A stretch of 64,000 nucleotides of DNA. Origin: Microbacterium sp. oral taxon 186 str. F0373 (GTDB lineage Bacteria; Actinomycetota; Actinomycetes; Actinomycetales; Microbacteriaceae). The notes under the pieces were generated by a model. It was not told the origin of the DNA and did not search any database. It saw nothing but the letters and a program-made list of their open reading frames with translations. Each line of letters begins with the position of its first letter. The first letter of the stretch is position 1. This document shows, in pieces, positions 1-8,508 of the stretch. The stretch lies in the NCBI RefSeq assembly GCF_000411455.1, contig NZ_KE150457.1:1576023-1640022 (forward strand), written 5' to 3'. A program made the position numbers and the translations under genes.

Positions 1-8
1 TGACGAGC

Positions 9-806
9 ATGATCTCGTGGGTGCTGATCCTGCTGGTCGGGGCGTTCCTCATCTGGATGCCGACCAGTGGCTACTTCGGCGTCGGTGCCGAGCGGGTGTT
101 CAAGTTCATCGTCATCGCGCTCATCGTCCAGGGCGCTCTCCTGCACGCCCGCCTCTTCCTCAAGGCGTTCCAGCGCCACCAAACGACCTTCACCTCGATC
201 GTCACCTACGTGACCATCGGCCTCGTCGTCATCCTCATGGTGATGCTGGTGCTGCCGCTCATGACCGACGAGTTCGTCACCTACCGTCCGCTCTACTGGC
301 GCGTGGTCGTCGCGCTCGCGATCCTGTCGGCGGTGGGCACGGCGCTCCTGCCGCTGGTCAACGCCCTCTTCGCCCCGAAGCGTCCGCGCCCGCACCTCAC
401 CGCCCCCTACGGTGCCGCCCCCTACGGCGCGGCTCCCTACGGCGCGGCGCCCTACGGCACGGCTCCTTACGGTTCGGCCCCGCTCTCCGTAGCGGCGCCC
501 GCGGCGCCGGCTCCCGCGCCCGCTGCCCCCGCTCAGCCGCCGGCTGCCCCGGCTCAGCCGCCCGCGCCGGCACCGGCACCCGCTCCGGCGGCATCCGCAC
601 CGTGGCCCACCTTCGCCGACGGCGTCACGCCGCTGCCGGTGTTCCCCGACGGCTCGCCGGACTGGAACGCCTACTACACGGGTCAGCCCTCGCCCGGCGC
701 ACGCTTCTGGTTCACGGAGGGCGCAAGCGCCCCGACGGCTCCGGCCGCGCAGGGGCACGACGGGTACCCGCCGGCCCCGCCGCTGCCGCCCCAGCAGCAC
801 AGCTGA
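9..806 (+). CDS. Four-helix membrane protein with Pro/Ala/Tyr-rich cytosolic-type tail (function unknown)
   Basis: I do not recognise the family. The protein has 265 residues. Four hydrophobic segments lie at about residues 3-17, 30-48, 62-86 and 98-120. They are followed by a low-complexity tail with five near-identical PYGAA-type pentapeptides (about residues 133-157) and then Pro-Ala repeats. The last 60 residues are less biased and rich in aromatic residues. The ATG at position 9 is the first start visible, but the frame stays open to the window edge, so the true start may lie outside. The gene converges on the flavoprotein gene that ends 3 bp further on. Such tails are common in small actinobacterial membrane proteins, so no specific role can be inferred. 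Confidence 0.7.
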   Translation: MISWVLILLVGAFLIWMPTSGYFGVGAERVFKFIVIALIVQGALLHARLFLKAFQRHQTTFTSIVTYVTIGLVVILMVMLVLPLMTDEFVTYRPLYWRVVVALAILSAVGTALLPLVNALFAPKRPRPHLTAPYGAAPYGAAPYGAAPYGTAPYGSAPLSVAAPAAPAPAPAAPAQPPAAPAQPPAPAPAPAPAASAPWPTFADGVTPLPVFPDGSPDWNAYYTGQPSPGARFWFTEGASAPTAPAAQGHDGYPPAPPLPPQQHS

Positions 807-809
807 GGG

Positions 810-2375
810 TCAGTCGAGCATCTCCAGCGCCGCCATCGCGGCGTTGTGGCCGCCGATGCCGCTGACGGCGCCGCCGCGACGCGCGCCCGAGCCGCACATC
901 AGCACCCGCTCGTGCGCCGTCGCCACGCCCCAGCGCTCGGCCGCCGTCTCGAGCGGCTCGTCGTCGCCCGCCCACGGCCACGACAACGGCCCGTGGAAGA
1001 TGTCGCCGGCGGTCATGCCGAGCGATCCCTCCAGGTCCGTGGTCGTCCGCGCTTCGATGCACGGCGAGCCGTCGGGCGCGACGTACAGGCAGTCGGCGAG
1101 CGGTTCGGCGAGCACCGCGTCGAGCGAGCGGGTCGCGGCATCCACGAGCGTCGACCGGTAGTCGGCGCTCGAGAAGCCGGCGGCCAGTCGGTGCGGAACC
1201 TGCAGCCCGAAGAGCGTCAGCGTCTGGGCTCCCGACTGCTGCAGGGCCGGCCCGAGGATCGACGGGTCGGTGAGGGAGTGGCAGTAGATCTCGGCGGGAA
1301 GGGGACGCGGGATGCCGCCGTCCACCGCGGCCGCGTAGGCGTCGTCGAGCTGGGTCATCGTCTCGTTGACGTGGAACGTGCCGGCGAAGGCCGCTTCGGG
1401 CGAGACCGTCGTGTCACGCAGACGCGGCAGATGTGACAGCAGCATGTTGACCTTCAGCTGCGCGCCTTCGGGGGCCGCGTCGTCCGCGGGGTCCGCCGCG
1501 TCGCCGAGGAGCCGATCGAGCACCGCGGGGCTCACGCCGCTGAGAACCAGGCGTCCGGTGAGGATCTCGCCCGAGGCGAGCGTCACGGTGCCGCCGGGCG
1601 CGACCGCGCTCACGGTCGCATTGACGCGGATCTCGGCGCCCGCGCGGCGCGCCGCGTTCTCGAGCGCGGCGCTCACTCGGCCCATGCCGCCGACGGGGAC
1701 GTCCCAGTCGCCGGTGCCGCCGCCGACCACGTGGTAAAGGAAGCAGCGGTTCTGGCGCAGGGAGGGATCGTCGGCCCAGGAGAAGGTGCCGATGAGACCG
1801 TCGGTGAGGGCGATGCCGCGCGCGATGTCGGTGCCCAGCCCGTCGCGCAGCAGGCCGCCCAGCGGTCGCGTCGTGAGCGCGTCCCAGAGCGCGGTGTCGG
1901 CGACCTCCGCTAGCATCTCGCCCGCGCGGCGCAGGGGCTCTGTCACCGAGGGGAAGACGGTCGCAGCGAGCGGGAGGAGGCGGTCGGTGAACGCCTCGAA
2001 GCGCTCCGCCTCGCGGATGTCACCGGTCGTGCGGATGACGCTCGCGGTGGTGGCCGCGGCATCCGCGTTGTCGATGAGGATGCCGCGGGACGGGTCGGCG
2101 GGGTCGGGGGTGTACGACGAGTAGCGGCGCCGGCGCAGGTCGAGGCGCAGATCGAGGTCGTCGATGATCGTGCGAGGCAGCAGGCTCACCAGGTACGAGT
2201 AGCGCGACAGGCGCGCATCCGCGCCCGCCCACGGCTGCTCCGACACCGCGGCGCCGCCGACCCGGTCCTGCCGTTCCAGCACGATCACGCGCTTGCGCGC
2301 CCGGGCGAGATAGGCGGCGGCGGTGAGGGCGTTGTGGCCACCGCCCACGATCACGACGTCGTAGTGCGCGCTCAT
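810..2375 (-). CDS. FAD-dependent oxidoreductase, phytoene desaturase/carotenoid-isomerase-like
   Basis: A 521-residue flavoprotein of the amine oxidase/CrtI fold. The N-terminal Rossmann motif GGGHNALTAA (about residues 11-20) is followed by the E-x-R motif and DRVGGAA typical of this fold. The C-terminus carries the second FAD-binding stretch (GSGARRGGAVSGIGGHNA). Length and architecture fit the NAD(P)/FAD-dependent oxidoreductases called phytoene-dehydrogenase-like. No carotenoid-synthesis neighbours (crtB, crtE) are visible, so the substrate is unknown. The ATG at 2375 was chosen because the Rossmann fold begins six residues later; the longer open frame upstream would run into the divergent gene at 2407. 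The two genes are divergent with 31 bp between them. Confidence 0.85.
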   Translation of the reverse strand: MSAHYDVVIVGGGHNALTAAAYLARARKRVIVLERQDRVGGAAVSEQPWAGADARLSRYSYLVSLLPRTIIDDLDLRLDLRRRRYSSYTPDPADPSRGILIDNADAAATTASVIRTTGDIREAERFEAFTDRLLPLAATVFPSVTEPLRRAGEMLAEVADTALWDALTTRPLGGLLRDGLGTDIARGIALTDGLIGTFSWADDPSLRQNRCFLYHVVGGGTGDWDVPVGGMGRVSAALENAARRAGAEIRVNATVSAVAPGGTVTLASGEILTGRLVLSGVSPAVLDRLLGDAADPADDAAPEGAQLKVNMLLSHLPRLRDTTVSPEAAFAGTFHVNETMTQLDDAYAAAVDGGIPRPLPAEIYCHSLTDPSILGPALQQSGAQTLTLFGLQVPHRLAAGFSSADYRSTLVDAATRSLDAVLAEPLADCLYVAPDGSPCIEARTTTDLEGSLGMTAGDIFHGPLSWPWAGDDEPLETAAERWGVATAHERVLMCGSGARRGGAVSGIGGHNAAMAALEMLD

Positions 2376-2406
2376 GAGGCCACGGTAGTGCGCGTAGCGT
2401 GGAGGC

Positions 2407-3198
2407 ATGGTGGATGCCGCGCAGTGGGAAAAGATCGCCGTCGACATCGCACGGGAGGCCGGCGCGCTCGCGCGGCGCCGCCGGGCCGAGGGCGTCGCGG
2501 TGGCGGCGACCAAGTCCACCCTCGCCGACATCGTGACCGAGGCCGACCGCGAGGTGGAGCAGCTCATCCGCGACCGGCTGGCAGCGGTCCGGCCCGACGA
2601 CGGCTTTCTCGGGGAGGAGTCCGACCCGCAGCCCGGCACGAGCGGTGTGACCTGGGTCGTCGACCCCATCGACGGTACGGTCAACTACGCCTACGGCATT
2701 CCGCAGTACGCGGTCAGCATCGCCGCCGTGACCGGGGAGGCGACGCCCGAGACGTGGGTCGCACAGGCCGCGGCGGTCTACAGCCCCGCCGTCGACGAGC
2801 TCTTCCACGCGCACCGCGGTGGAGGGGCCTGGCTCGGCGATCAGCCTCTGCACGTGTCGACGGTGACGGATGCCGGGGCCCTGCTCGCGACCGGTTTCGG
2901 ATACGACCCCGCCACCCACGACGGCGACCTGGCGCGGGTGCGCCGGATGATGGTGCTCGCCCGCGACCTGCGTCGCGCCGGCGCGGCCTCGCTCGACCTG
3001 GCCTACGTCGCCGCCGGGCGGCTCGACGGGTACTTCGAGCGCGGGCTCAAGCCGTGGGACCACGCGGCGGGAGCGCTGCTGGTCACGGAGGCGGGCGGCA
3101 TCGTCGGCGGTCGCCCGGGCGGCGCGCCCGGTGCGGAGATGACGATCGCGGCCGGTCCGGAGCTGTTTCCGCGGATGCGCGAGTTGCTGGAGGTGTGA
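2407..3198 (+). CDS. Inositol monophosphatase family protein
   Basis: A 263-residue Mg2+-dependent phosphatase of the inositol monophosphatase/SuhB/CysQ superfamily. The metal-binding motifs are all present: GEES near residue 70, DPIDGT at residues 86-91, and WDHAAGALLVTEAGG near the C-terminus. Likely substrates are inositol-1-phosphate, histidinol phosphate or a related phosphomonoester; the motifs alone do not separate these. The start ATG (MVDAAQWEKIA) follows a short divergent intergenic region shared with the flavoprotein gene. It stands alone on this strand and is followed by 176 bp without a gene. Confidence 0.9.
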   Translation: MVDAAQWEKIAVDIAREAGALARRRRAEGVAVAATKSTLADIVTEADREVEQLIRDRLAAVRPDDGFLGEESDPQPGTSGVTWVVDPIDGTVNYAYGIPQYAVSIAAVTGEATPETWVAQAAAVYSPAVDELFHAHRGGGAWLGDQPLHVSTVTDAGALLATGFGYDPATHDGDLARVRRMMVLARDLRRAGAASLDLAYVAAGRLDGYFERGLKPWDHAAGALLVTEAGGIVGGRPGGAPGAEMTIAAGPELFPRMRELLEV

Positions 3199-3374
3199 GG
3201 CGTCCGCGGGTTGATAGGAACGTGGACCGTGTGTCCATGGCATTCCCAGCGACCACGATGTAGTGTTTACCCGATCGTTATCTTTGCCGGCCCGAACGGC
3301 GAAGCGATCCGAAGCCCGTAGTACGTCGTCGTGCGGAGCACCCTTCCGCGCGGCCTGACGAGAGCCTGTGTGAT

Positions 3375-4802
3375 TTGACCCCCGACACCCCCGCGGCCGA
3401 TGCGACGCCCTCGCGGCGTGCCAGCCGACGAACCGAGTCGGCCGCAACGCCGACCGGGCCGGGTGCACTGACCCGCGCTGAATACCGTCGCCTGGCTGCC
3501 CAGGCCGCCGCCGAGGCCGCTCCCGCGGACGACGTTCTCCCTGTCGCTTCTGCCGCCGTCGCCGAGGTGACGCAGCCCGAGGCGCCTGTCGAGTCCGCGC
3601 CCGCCGAGCCCTCCCTCGCCGAGTCGGTCGTCGCCGACGTCGCTGCGGCGATCGTCGCCGAAACCGTCGCCGGGGCACAACCCGACGAAGCCTCCCGTCG
3701 GCGTCTGCGCCGCGCCGCGCGAGCCGTGTTCGAATCGGTCGCCACCGAGGACGCATCCGCGGTCGCCGTGACGGTGGACGCCGCCGCGGCCGTCGACCAC
3801 GAAGCGGATGCCGTGCCCGCTCCGGTCGCCGACCAGCTCCCGAGCGATTCCGCGTTCGTCGCGGCATCCGAGAGCTGCGACCTCGACGAGTTCGAGTTCG
3901 CTGCCCGCCTGTTCTCCTTCACGGGGGAGATGCCGGTGCAGCGTCCCTCGACCGCCGCTGCCGAGCCGGCGGAACCGGTTTCCGCTGCCGAGGCCGTCGT
4001 CCATGTCGCCGCACGCCGCCGCCCGCGTGGCGCGGCGATCGCCAAGCGGATGGCTGCGGCGTCGTTCTCGGTGGGCGTCATGGCGGTCGTCGGCCTGCTC
4101 GCGGTGGGCACGACCACGCCGGCGGCTGCGATCGCCTCGGCATCCGACTCGTCGAACACCGCCGCGCAGCCCACCGTCGTCGCCGCCAGTCAGAAGCTGA
4201 CGAAGAGCTCGGATGCCGGTCAGATCCAGGCGTTCGTGGCTTCGGGAACCGATGCTCCGACCGCGCTGGATCGACCCGAAAGCTACAACGTCACGTCGAT
4301 GTCGGAGCTTGCGGCCGAGTCGGGCGTGCGCCTGTTCGCGAACACGTGGGTGAACGACCCGTCGTCGCCCATCCAGTACCCGTTCCCCGTCGGGGTGCCG
4401 ATCTCGGCCGCCTTCGGGTCCATCGCGTACCTCTCGGAGTTCGCTACCCCCCACAACGGCGTCGACCTGACCCCGGGTGAGGGCGCGGAGATCCACGCTG
4501 TCGCCGCGGGCACCGTGCGCATCGCGACCGAGTCCGGTGGCGATTACGGTGTGACGGTGCTGATCGACCACATCATCGACGGCCAGCTCGTCTCCACTCG
4601 CTACGGCCACATGCAGTACGGCTCGCTGAAGGTGGGTGTCGGCGACAAGGTCACCGCCGGACAGGTCATCGGCCGCGTCGGACAGACCGGCAAGGCGACC
4701 GGACCCCACCTGCACCTCGAGGTGCTGCTGGGGGGCACCACCCGCATCGACCCGATGCCGTGGCTGGCCGAGCACACCAAGCCCGGCCACACCGTCGGCT
4801 GA
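3375..4802 (+). CDS. Membrane-anchored M23 family metallopeptidase (peptidoglycan endopeptidase-like)
   Basis: A 475-residue protein in three parts. First comes a long Ala/Glu/Pro-rich, probably cytoplasmic segment (residues 1-222). One hydrophobic segment follows at about residues 225-246. An extracellular part ends in a LytM/M23 domain (about residues 325-465). The zinc ligands are visible as HNGVD near residue 360 and GPHLHLE near 444-450, with GHMQYG between them, so the peptidase looks active. The family cleaves peptidoglycan cross-bridges. No ATG or GTG lies near the start of the frame; the TTG at 3375 is the best start but has a poor ribosome site, so it is uncertain. The 176-bp region before it holds no gene and no riboswitch I could recognise. 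Confidence 0.85.
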   Translation: MTPDTPAADATPSRRASRRTESAATPTGPGALTRAEYRRLAAQAAAEAAPADDVLPVASAAVAEVTQPEAPVESAPAEPSLAESVVADVAAAIVAETVAGAQPDEASRRRLRRAARAVFESVATEDASAVAVTVDAAAAVDHEADAVPAPVADQLPSDSAFVAASESCDLDEFEFAARLFSFTGEMPVQRPSTAAAEPAEPVSAAEAVVHVAARRRPRGAAIAKRMAAASFSVGVMAVVGLLAVGTTTPAAAIASASDSSNTAAQPTVVAASQKLTKSSDAGQIQAFVASGTDAPTALDRPESYNVTSMSELAAESGVRLFANTWVNDPSSPIQYPFPVGVPISAAFGSIAYLSEFATPHNGVDLTPGEGAEIHAVAAGTVRIATESGGDYGVTVLIDHIIDGQLVSTRYGHMQYGSLKVGVGDKVTAGQVIGRVGQTGKATGPHLHLEVLLGGTTRIDPMPWLAEHTKPGHTVG

Positions 4803-4865
4803 GCCGATTCTGTCGGACGCCCCGGCTCTGATATTCTTTTCTGGTTGCCCCGCGAGGGGTGGCAC

Positions 4866-4937
4866 GCCCCGATAGCTCAGTGGCAGAGCACTTCCATGGT
4901 AAGGAAGGGGTCGTCAGTTCAATCCTGACTCGGGGCT
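4866..4937 (+). tRNA. tRNA-Thr (anticodon GGU)
   Basis: A 72-nt cloverleaf. The acceptor arms GCCCCGA and TCGGGGC pair fully. The anticodon stem CTTCC/GGAAG encloses the loop ATGGTAA with anticodon GGT. The T arm is GTCAG-TTCAATC-CTGAC. CCA is not encoded. Confidence 0.97.
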
Positions 4938-4972
4938 CGCAGCATCCACATCTCGCCGTGTGGGTGCGGCGC

Positions 4973-5049
4973 GGCGGGGTAGCTCAGTTGGTGAGAGCGC
5001 ACGACTCATAATCGTGAGGTCGCGGGTTCAAGCCCCGCTCCCGCTACCA
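4973..5049 (+). tRNA. tRNA-Met (anticodon CAU, elongator type)
   Basis: A 77-nt tRNA including an encoded CCA. The anticodon stem CACGA/TCGTG holds the loop CTCATAA, anticodon CAT. The stem lacks the three G-C pairs of an initiator tRNA and the acceptor end is paired (G-T first pair), so this is the elongator. It lies 35 nt after tRNA-Thr and probably shares its transcript. Confidence 0.95.
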
Positions 5050-5104
5050 CACTCGTTTTCCTCGAACAGATGACCTTGAGATCAGGGTCCAGGTGTTGGG
5101 AAGA

Positions 5105-5134
5105 AGCGTCGGAGATGTCTCCGGCGCTTTTCTT
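5105..5134 (+). terminator. Intrinsic terminator of the tRNA-Thr/tRNA-Met transcript
   Basis: An 11-bp hairpin, AGCGTCGGAGA and TCTCCGGCGCT with one G-U pair and a 2-nt loop, is followed by TTTTCTTGTT. It lies 55 nt after the tRNA-Met gene. The rest of the 157-bp gap before the next gene is empty. Confidence 0.8.
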
Positions 5135-5206
5135 GTTGGTTGCGGCAGAGAGCGCCGCGCGGCGTCGACCGCGTCCCAGGTCGGCGGTTCGCCCCTCTCC
5201 TGGTGC

Positions 5207-5605
5207 TCAGCGTGCGAGGAGCGTGGTCTGAATCTTCTCGGAGACGGCTTCGCGCAGTGGCCGCACGGACTCGGGGTCCCAGGCATCCGGATTGGGGAAC
5301 GACCACTCCAAGACCTCGCCGCGGGGCGTGGACGGCAGTTCGAGGCCGGGCTTCATCAGCACCACGACCTCCGCCTGATCGAGGTTCTCCGTGGTGACGG
5401 CACGGGGCACCCGGTCGGTGATGTCGATGCCCAGCTCGGCAACCGTCGCGGTGACGGCGGGGTTCACTTCGCCCGCCGGCGACAGTCCCGCCGATGTTGC
5501 GGTGAACCGGTCGCCGGCCAGGTGCTCCAGGAGCGCAGCGCCGAGCTGGGAGCGGCCGGCATTGTGCTGGCAGATGAACAGGACGGTCGGAGTGGTGTTG
5601 GTCAC
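5207..5605 (-). CDS. arsC: Arsenate reductase, low-molecular-weight protein tyrosine phosphatase type (ArsC family)
   Basis: A 132-residue LMW-PTP fold protein. The P-loop CQHNAGR (C-x5-R) lies at the N-terminus. It reads FICQHNAGRSQ, the form used by thioredoxin- or mycothiol-dependent arsenate reductases, rather than the usual phosphatase loop. It would reduce As(V) to As(III) in the cytosol. It lies 21 bp downstream of the ArsR-ArsC fusion gene on the same strand and is very probably in its operon. In this family the partner thiol in actinobacteria is often mycothiol; which one applies here cannot be read from the sequence. Confidence 0.88.
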   Translation of the reverse strand: MTNTTPTVLFICQHNAGRSQLGAALLEHLAGDRFTATSAGLSPAGEVNPAVTATVAELGIDITDRVPRAVTTENLDQAEVVVLMKPGLELPSTPRGEVLEWSFPNPDAWDPESVRPLREAVSEKIQTTLLAR

Positions 5606-5626
5606 GGGTTCTCTTTCTGGGAAGTG

Positions 5627-6301
5627 TCAGGTGGCGGTGAGTCGGGGGGCGAGTTCGGCGATGCGGCGCTCCAGCTCGTCGTAGGCCGTGTCGAAGGCGT
5701 CGTCGGTGCCGACGCGGACCGGGTCGGGGATGGACCAGTGCAGGTGCCCGGCCACCCCGAGTTCTTCGTGCGCGTTGTCGCACACGGTGACCACGAAGTC
5801 CGAGTCGGTCAGCACGGCGCCCAATGCCCGTGGCGGCTCTTGCGGCAGGTCGAGATCGTGACGATTGGCTGTCGCGATCGCGCCGACTGCGATCTGTTCA
5901 GCGGGGCGCGTGCCCCCGGACGTGGCGGGGATGCTGCTGTGGGTCGCCCACAGCGCGGCGGCGAGTTGCGACCGCGCCGAGTTCGCCGTGCAGACGAAGA
6001 CCACGCGGCTTGCGCCTTCGGTTCGGCCAGGGGTGAGGCCCACGAGGGCGTTGTCCGTGAGGTGTATGTAGCTGCGTCGCTTGTCCGCCTCGGAGCGCGA
6101 TCGGGCGACCATGCCCGCAGACTCCAGCGCGTTCAGGTGATGAGTCACGAGATTTCCCGCGATGCCCAGGGTCGTCCGAATCTCTGACGGCGACAGATCG
6201 CCGAGCGTCAGAAGGTCGACGATCCGCAGTCGGGACGGGTCGCTCAAAGCGGCGTGCCGAGCGGCGCGCGCCTCCACCGTGTCGGTTCGTTCAGTGTTCA
6301 T
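5627..6301 (-). CDS. ArsR-ArsC fusion: arsenic-responsive repressor with C-terminal LMW-PTP arsenate reductase domain
   Basis: A 224-residue two-domain protein. Residues 1 to about 85 form an ArsR/SmtB winged helix (ALSDPSRLRIVDLLTLGDLSPSEI and THHLNALESAGMV). Residues about 95-224 form an LMW-PTP/ArsC domain with the P-loop CTANSAR. The usual ArsR CxC sensor near the recognition helix is not seen (THHLNALE), so metalloid sensing may use other residues or the catalytic cysteine. The start ATG at 6301 is preceded by a short divergent intergenic region containing a perfect TCAATATTGA palindrome. It heads the arsC operon and faces the aquaporin gene, so it probably controls both directions. Confidence 0.88.
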   Translation of the reverse strand: MNTERTDTVEARAARHAALSDPSRLRIVDLLTLGDLSPSEIRTTLGIAGNLVTHHLNALESAGMVARSRSEADKRRSYIHLTDNALVGLTPGRTEGASRVVFVCTANSARSQLAAALWATHSSIPATSGGTRPAEQIAVGAIATANRHDLDLPQEPPRALGAVLTDSDFVVTVCDNAHEELGVAGHLHWSIPDPVRVGTDDAFDTAYDELERRIAELAPRLTAT

Positions 6302-6305
6302 TGTT

Positions 6306-6315
6306 TCAATATTGA
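6306..6315. promoter_or_regulatory. Putative ArsR operator in the divergent arsRC/aquaporin promoter region
   Basis: The perfect palindrome TCAATATTGA begins 5 bp from the arsR-arsC start codon, in a 48-bp divergent gap. Promoter-like hexamers lie close by: TTGACT at 6312 reading right and TTGACG at 6333-6338 reading left. ArsR/SmtB operators are AT-rich inverted repeats of this kind. Assignment is by position and symmetry only. Confidence 0.5.
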
Positions 6316-6349
6316 CTGTTCTATCGCGTGTGCGTCAAGATGAGCCGAC

Positions 6350-7111
6350 ATGAAAACGATCACCCGCTCCGATCCGTCCGTGACTCGGCCACACGTGCTG
6401 CGTCGCGTCGCCGCAGAGTTCGTCGGGACAGGGCTGCTCGTCACCGTCGTGGTCGGGTCAGGGATCGCCGCCCAGCGGCTCTCGCCTGGCGATGTGGGGT
6501 TGCAGCTTCTCGAGAACAGCGTGGCCACGGCGCTCGGCCTGACGGTGCTGATCCTCATGCTCGGCCCGGTGTCGGGAGCCCACTTCAACCCCGTGGTGTC
6601 ACTGGCGGACTGGCTGGCCGGCCGCCGCGAGGGAGCCGGCCTGCCGCTGCGCGATGTCGCCCCGTACCTGGCGGCGCAGGTTCTCGGCGGCGCGGCCGGC
6701 ACCCTCCTGGCCGGCGTGATGTTCGACACCGCGCCCGCGCTCTCGGGACACAACCGCGCGACCGGCGGGCACCTGGTCGGCGAACTGGTCGCTACCGCCG
6801 GGCTCGTGCTGCTGGTCTTCGCGCTCGCCCGCGCAGGGAACGGATCGGTGACCGCGGCTGCGGTCGGCGCCTACATCGGTGCCGCGTACTGGTTCACCAG
6901 CTCCACATCGTTCGCCAACCCCGCTGTGACCATCGCCCGCATGTTCACCGACACGTTCGCCGGAATCGCCCCCGCCTCCGTGGCACCGTTCATCCTCGCC
7001 CAGCTCGTCGGTGGCGCCCTTGGGCTCGCGATGCTGCTCGTCTTCTACCCGACCGCTGCACGCACCGCGGGCGACGTCGTGGTGCCCACGCAACCCGAAA
7101 CCACGTCCTGA
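6350..7111 (+). CDS. MIP-family aquaporin/aquaglyceroporin, probable arsenite channel
   Basis: A 253-residue membrane channel with six helices and both half-helix signature motifs: GAHFNPVVS (about residue 70) and SFANPAVTIAR (about residue 190). It stands where arsB or acr3 is usual. It is divergent from arsR-arsC and 11 bp upstream of the flavoprotein gene. In Sinorhizobium the channel AqpS replaces an arsenite pump and lets arsenite made by ArsC leave down its gradient. The same arrangement is inferred here from context; the sequence alone does not show arsenite selectivity. Confidence 0.85.
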   Translation: MKTITRSDPSVTRPHVLRRVAAEFVGTGLLVTVVVGSGIAAQRLSPGDVGLQLLENSVATALGLTVLILMLGPVSGAHFNPVVSLADWLAGRREGAGLPLRDVAPYLAAQVLGGAAGTLLAGVMFDTAPALSGHNRATGGHLVGELVATAGLVLLVFALARAGNGSVTAAAVGAYIGAAYWFTSSTSFANPAVTIARMFTDTFAGIAPASVAPFILAQLVGGALGLAMLLVFYPTAARTAGDVVVPTQPETTS

Positions 7112-7122
7112 AAGGCACCCTC

Positions 7123-8508
7123 ATGCACCTCGTAGCGATCGGCGGAAGTGATGCCGGCATCTCCGCGGCCCTGCGCGCCCGCGAACTCGACCCCTCGGTC
7201 GACGCCACCGTCGTCGTGGCCGACTCCTACCCGAACTTCTCCATCTGCGGCATCCCCTACTACTTCTCCCGCGAAGTGCAGCCCTGGCAGTCCCTCGCCC
7301 ACCGCACGCACGCCGACCTCGAAGCCACCGGCATGAACCTGCGTCTGAACACCCTCGCCACCGGTATCGACGTCGACGGTCGCACGCTCACGGTCCGCGA
7401 CGCGGCCGGTACGGAGTCGACGATCGCGTATGACGAACTCATGGTCGGCACTGGCGCATCCCCGTCCACCGCCGGCATCGCCGGCCTCGACCGGTTCGGC
7501 CCCGACGACGGCGTGCACCTGCTGCACTCGATGGGCGACACCTTTGCCTTGGAGCGATACCTCGACGAGCACCAGCCCGAAACCGCAATCATCGTCGGTG
7601 CCGGCTACGTCGGCCTCGAAATGGCCGAGGCTCTCACCGTCCGGGGCCTGCGCGTCACCCAGCTCCAGCGAGGCCCCGAGGTGCTCTCCACCCTCGACCC
7701 CGAACTCGGCTCGCTCGTCCACGACGAACTCACCCGCCACGGCGTCGAGGTCGTGACCGGGACGCGTATCCAATCCGTCACGCGCGACGGCGGCCGCCTC
7801 ACCGTGACCGGCACCCGCGATGCTCACGCATTCTCCCGAAGCGCCGACCTCGTGCTCGTGGTCGTCGGTGTGCGCCCCAACACCAGCCTGCTCACCGCAG
7901 CCGGTGCAACCACGGGCGCGGGCGGTGCCGTCGTCGTGGACGAGCACATGCGCACCGGCCTGCCGAACGTCTGGGCAGCCGGAGATGGCGTGGTCACCCA
8001 CCACCGCCTCCTCGGCGTTACGTATCTGCCCCTCGGCACCACCGCCCACAAGCAGGGCCGCGTCGCCGGCGAGAACGCCATCGGCGGCAACGCGCGGTTC
8101 GCGGGCAGCCTCGGCACACAGGTCGTGAAGGTGTTCGAGGTCGTCGCCGCTCGCACCGGCCTCCGCGACGACGAGGCCCTCGCCGCGGGCTACTCTGCGC
8201 AGAGCCACACCGCGATCGCGGATGACCACAAGCGCTACTACCCCGGAGCGACGCCGATCAGCATCCGCATCACCGGAGACACCCGAGACGGACGCCTTCT
8301 CGGCGCGCAATTGGTCGGCACTCGCGGCGCCGAGATCTCCAAGCGCGTCGACACCTACGCCACTGCCCTGCACCACGGCATGACCGTCGGCGGAATGAGC
8401 GACCTCGATCTCTCGTACACGCCGCCGCTCGGCTCGCCCTGGGACGCGGTACAAGTGGCCGCCCAAGCGTGGGAGCACGAGGTCCGCCTGGTCGCGGCCG
8501 GCGTCTGA
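7123..8508 (+). CDS. FAD/NAD(P)-dependent disulfide oxidoreductase, CoA-disulfide reductase/NADH oxidase-like, ars-linked
   Basis: A 461-residue class III pyridine-nucleotide-disulfide oxidoreductase. The FAD motif is at the start (IGGSDAGISAA), the single redox cysteine C42 lies in SICGIPYY, and a second Rossmann motif (IIVGAGYVGLEMAEA) near residue 157 binds NAD(P)H. A C-terminal dimerisation domain completes the usual length. The SxCGxPYY motif is that of CoA-disulfide reductases and NADH oxidases. It probably supports arsenic detoxification by thiol or flavin chemistry, because it is co-directional with the aquaporin and only 11 bp away. The electron acceptor is unknown. The start is the ATG just after the aquaporin stop. 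Confidence 0.85.
   Translation: MHLVAIGGSDAGISAALRARELDPSVDATVVVADSYPNFSICGIPYYFSREVQPWQSLAHRTHADLEATGMNLRLNTLATGIDVDGRTLTVRDAAGTESTIAYDELMVGTGASPSTAGIAGLDRFGPDDGVHLLHSMGDTFALERYLDEHQPETAIIVGAGYVGLEMAEALTVRGLRVTQLQRGPEVLSTLDPELGSLVHDELTRHGVEVVTGTRIQSVTRDGGRLTVTGTRDAHAFSRSADLVLVVVGVRPNTSLLTAAGATTGAGGAVVVDEHMRTGLPNVWAAGDGVVTHHRLLGVTYLPLGTTAHKQGRVAGENAIGGNARFAGSLGTQVVKVFEVVAARTGLRDDEALAAGYSAQSHTAIADDHKRYYPGATPISIRITGDTRDGRLLGAQLVGTRGAEISKRVDTYATALHHGMTVGGMSDLDLSYTPPLGSPWDAVQVAAQAWEHEVRLVAAGV

Noticed and set aside
3199..3374. A c-di-AMP or other riboswitch before the M23 peptidase gene
   Set aside because: Cell-wall hydrolase genes in actinobacteria sometimes carry one, but the expected conserved segments were not found in this 176-bp leader.
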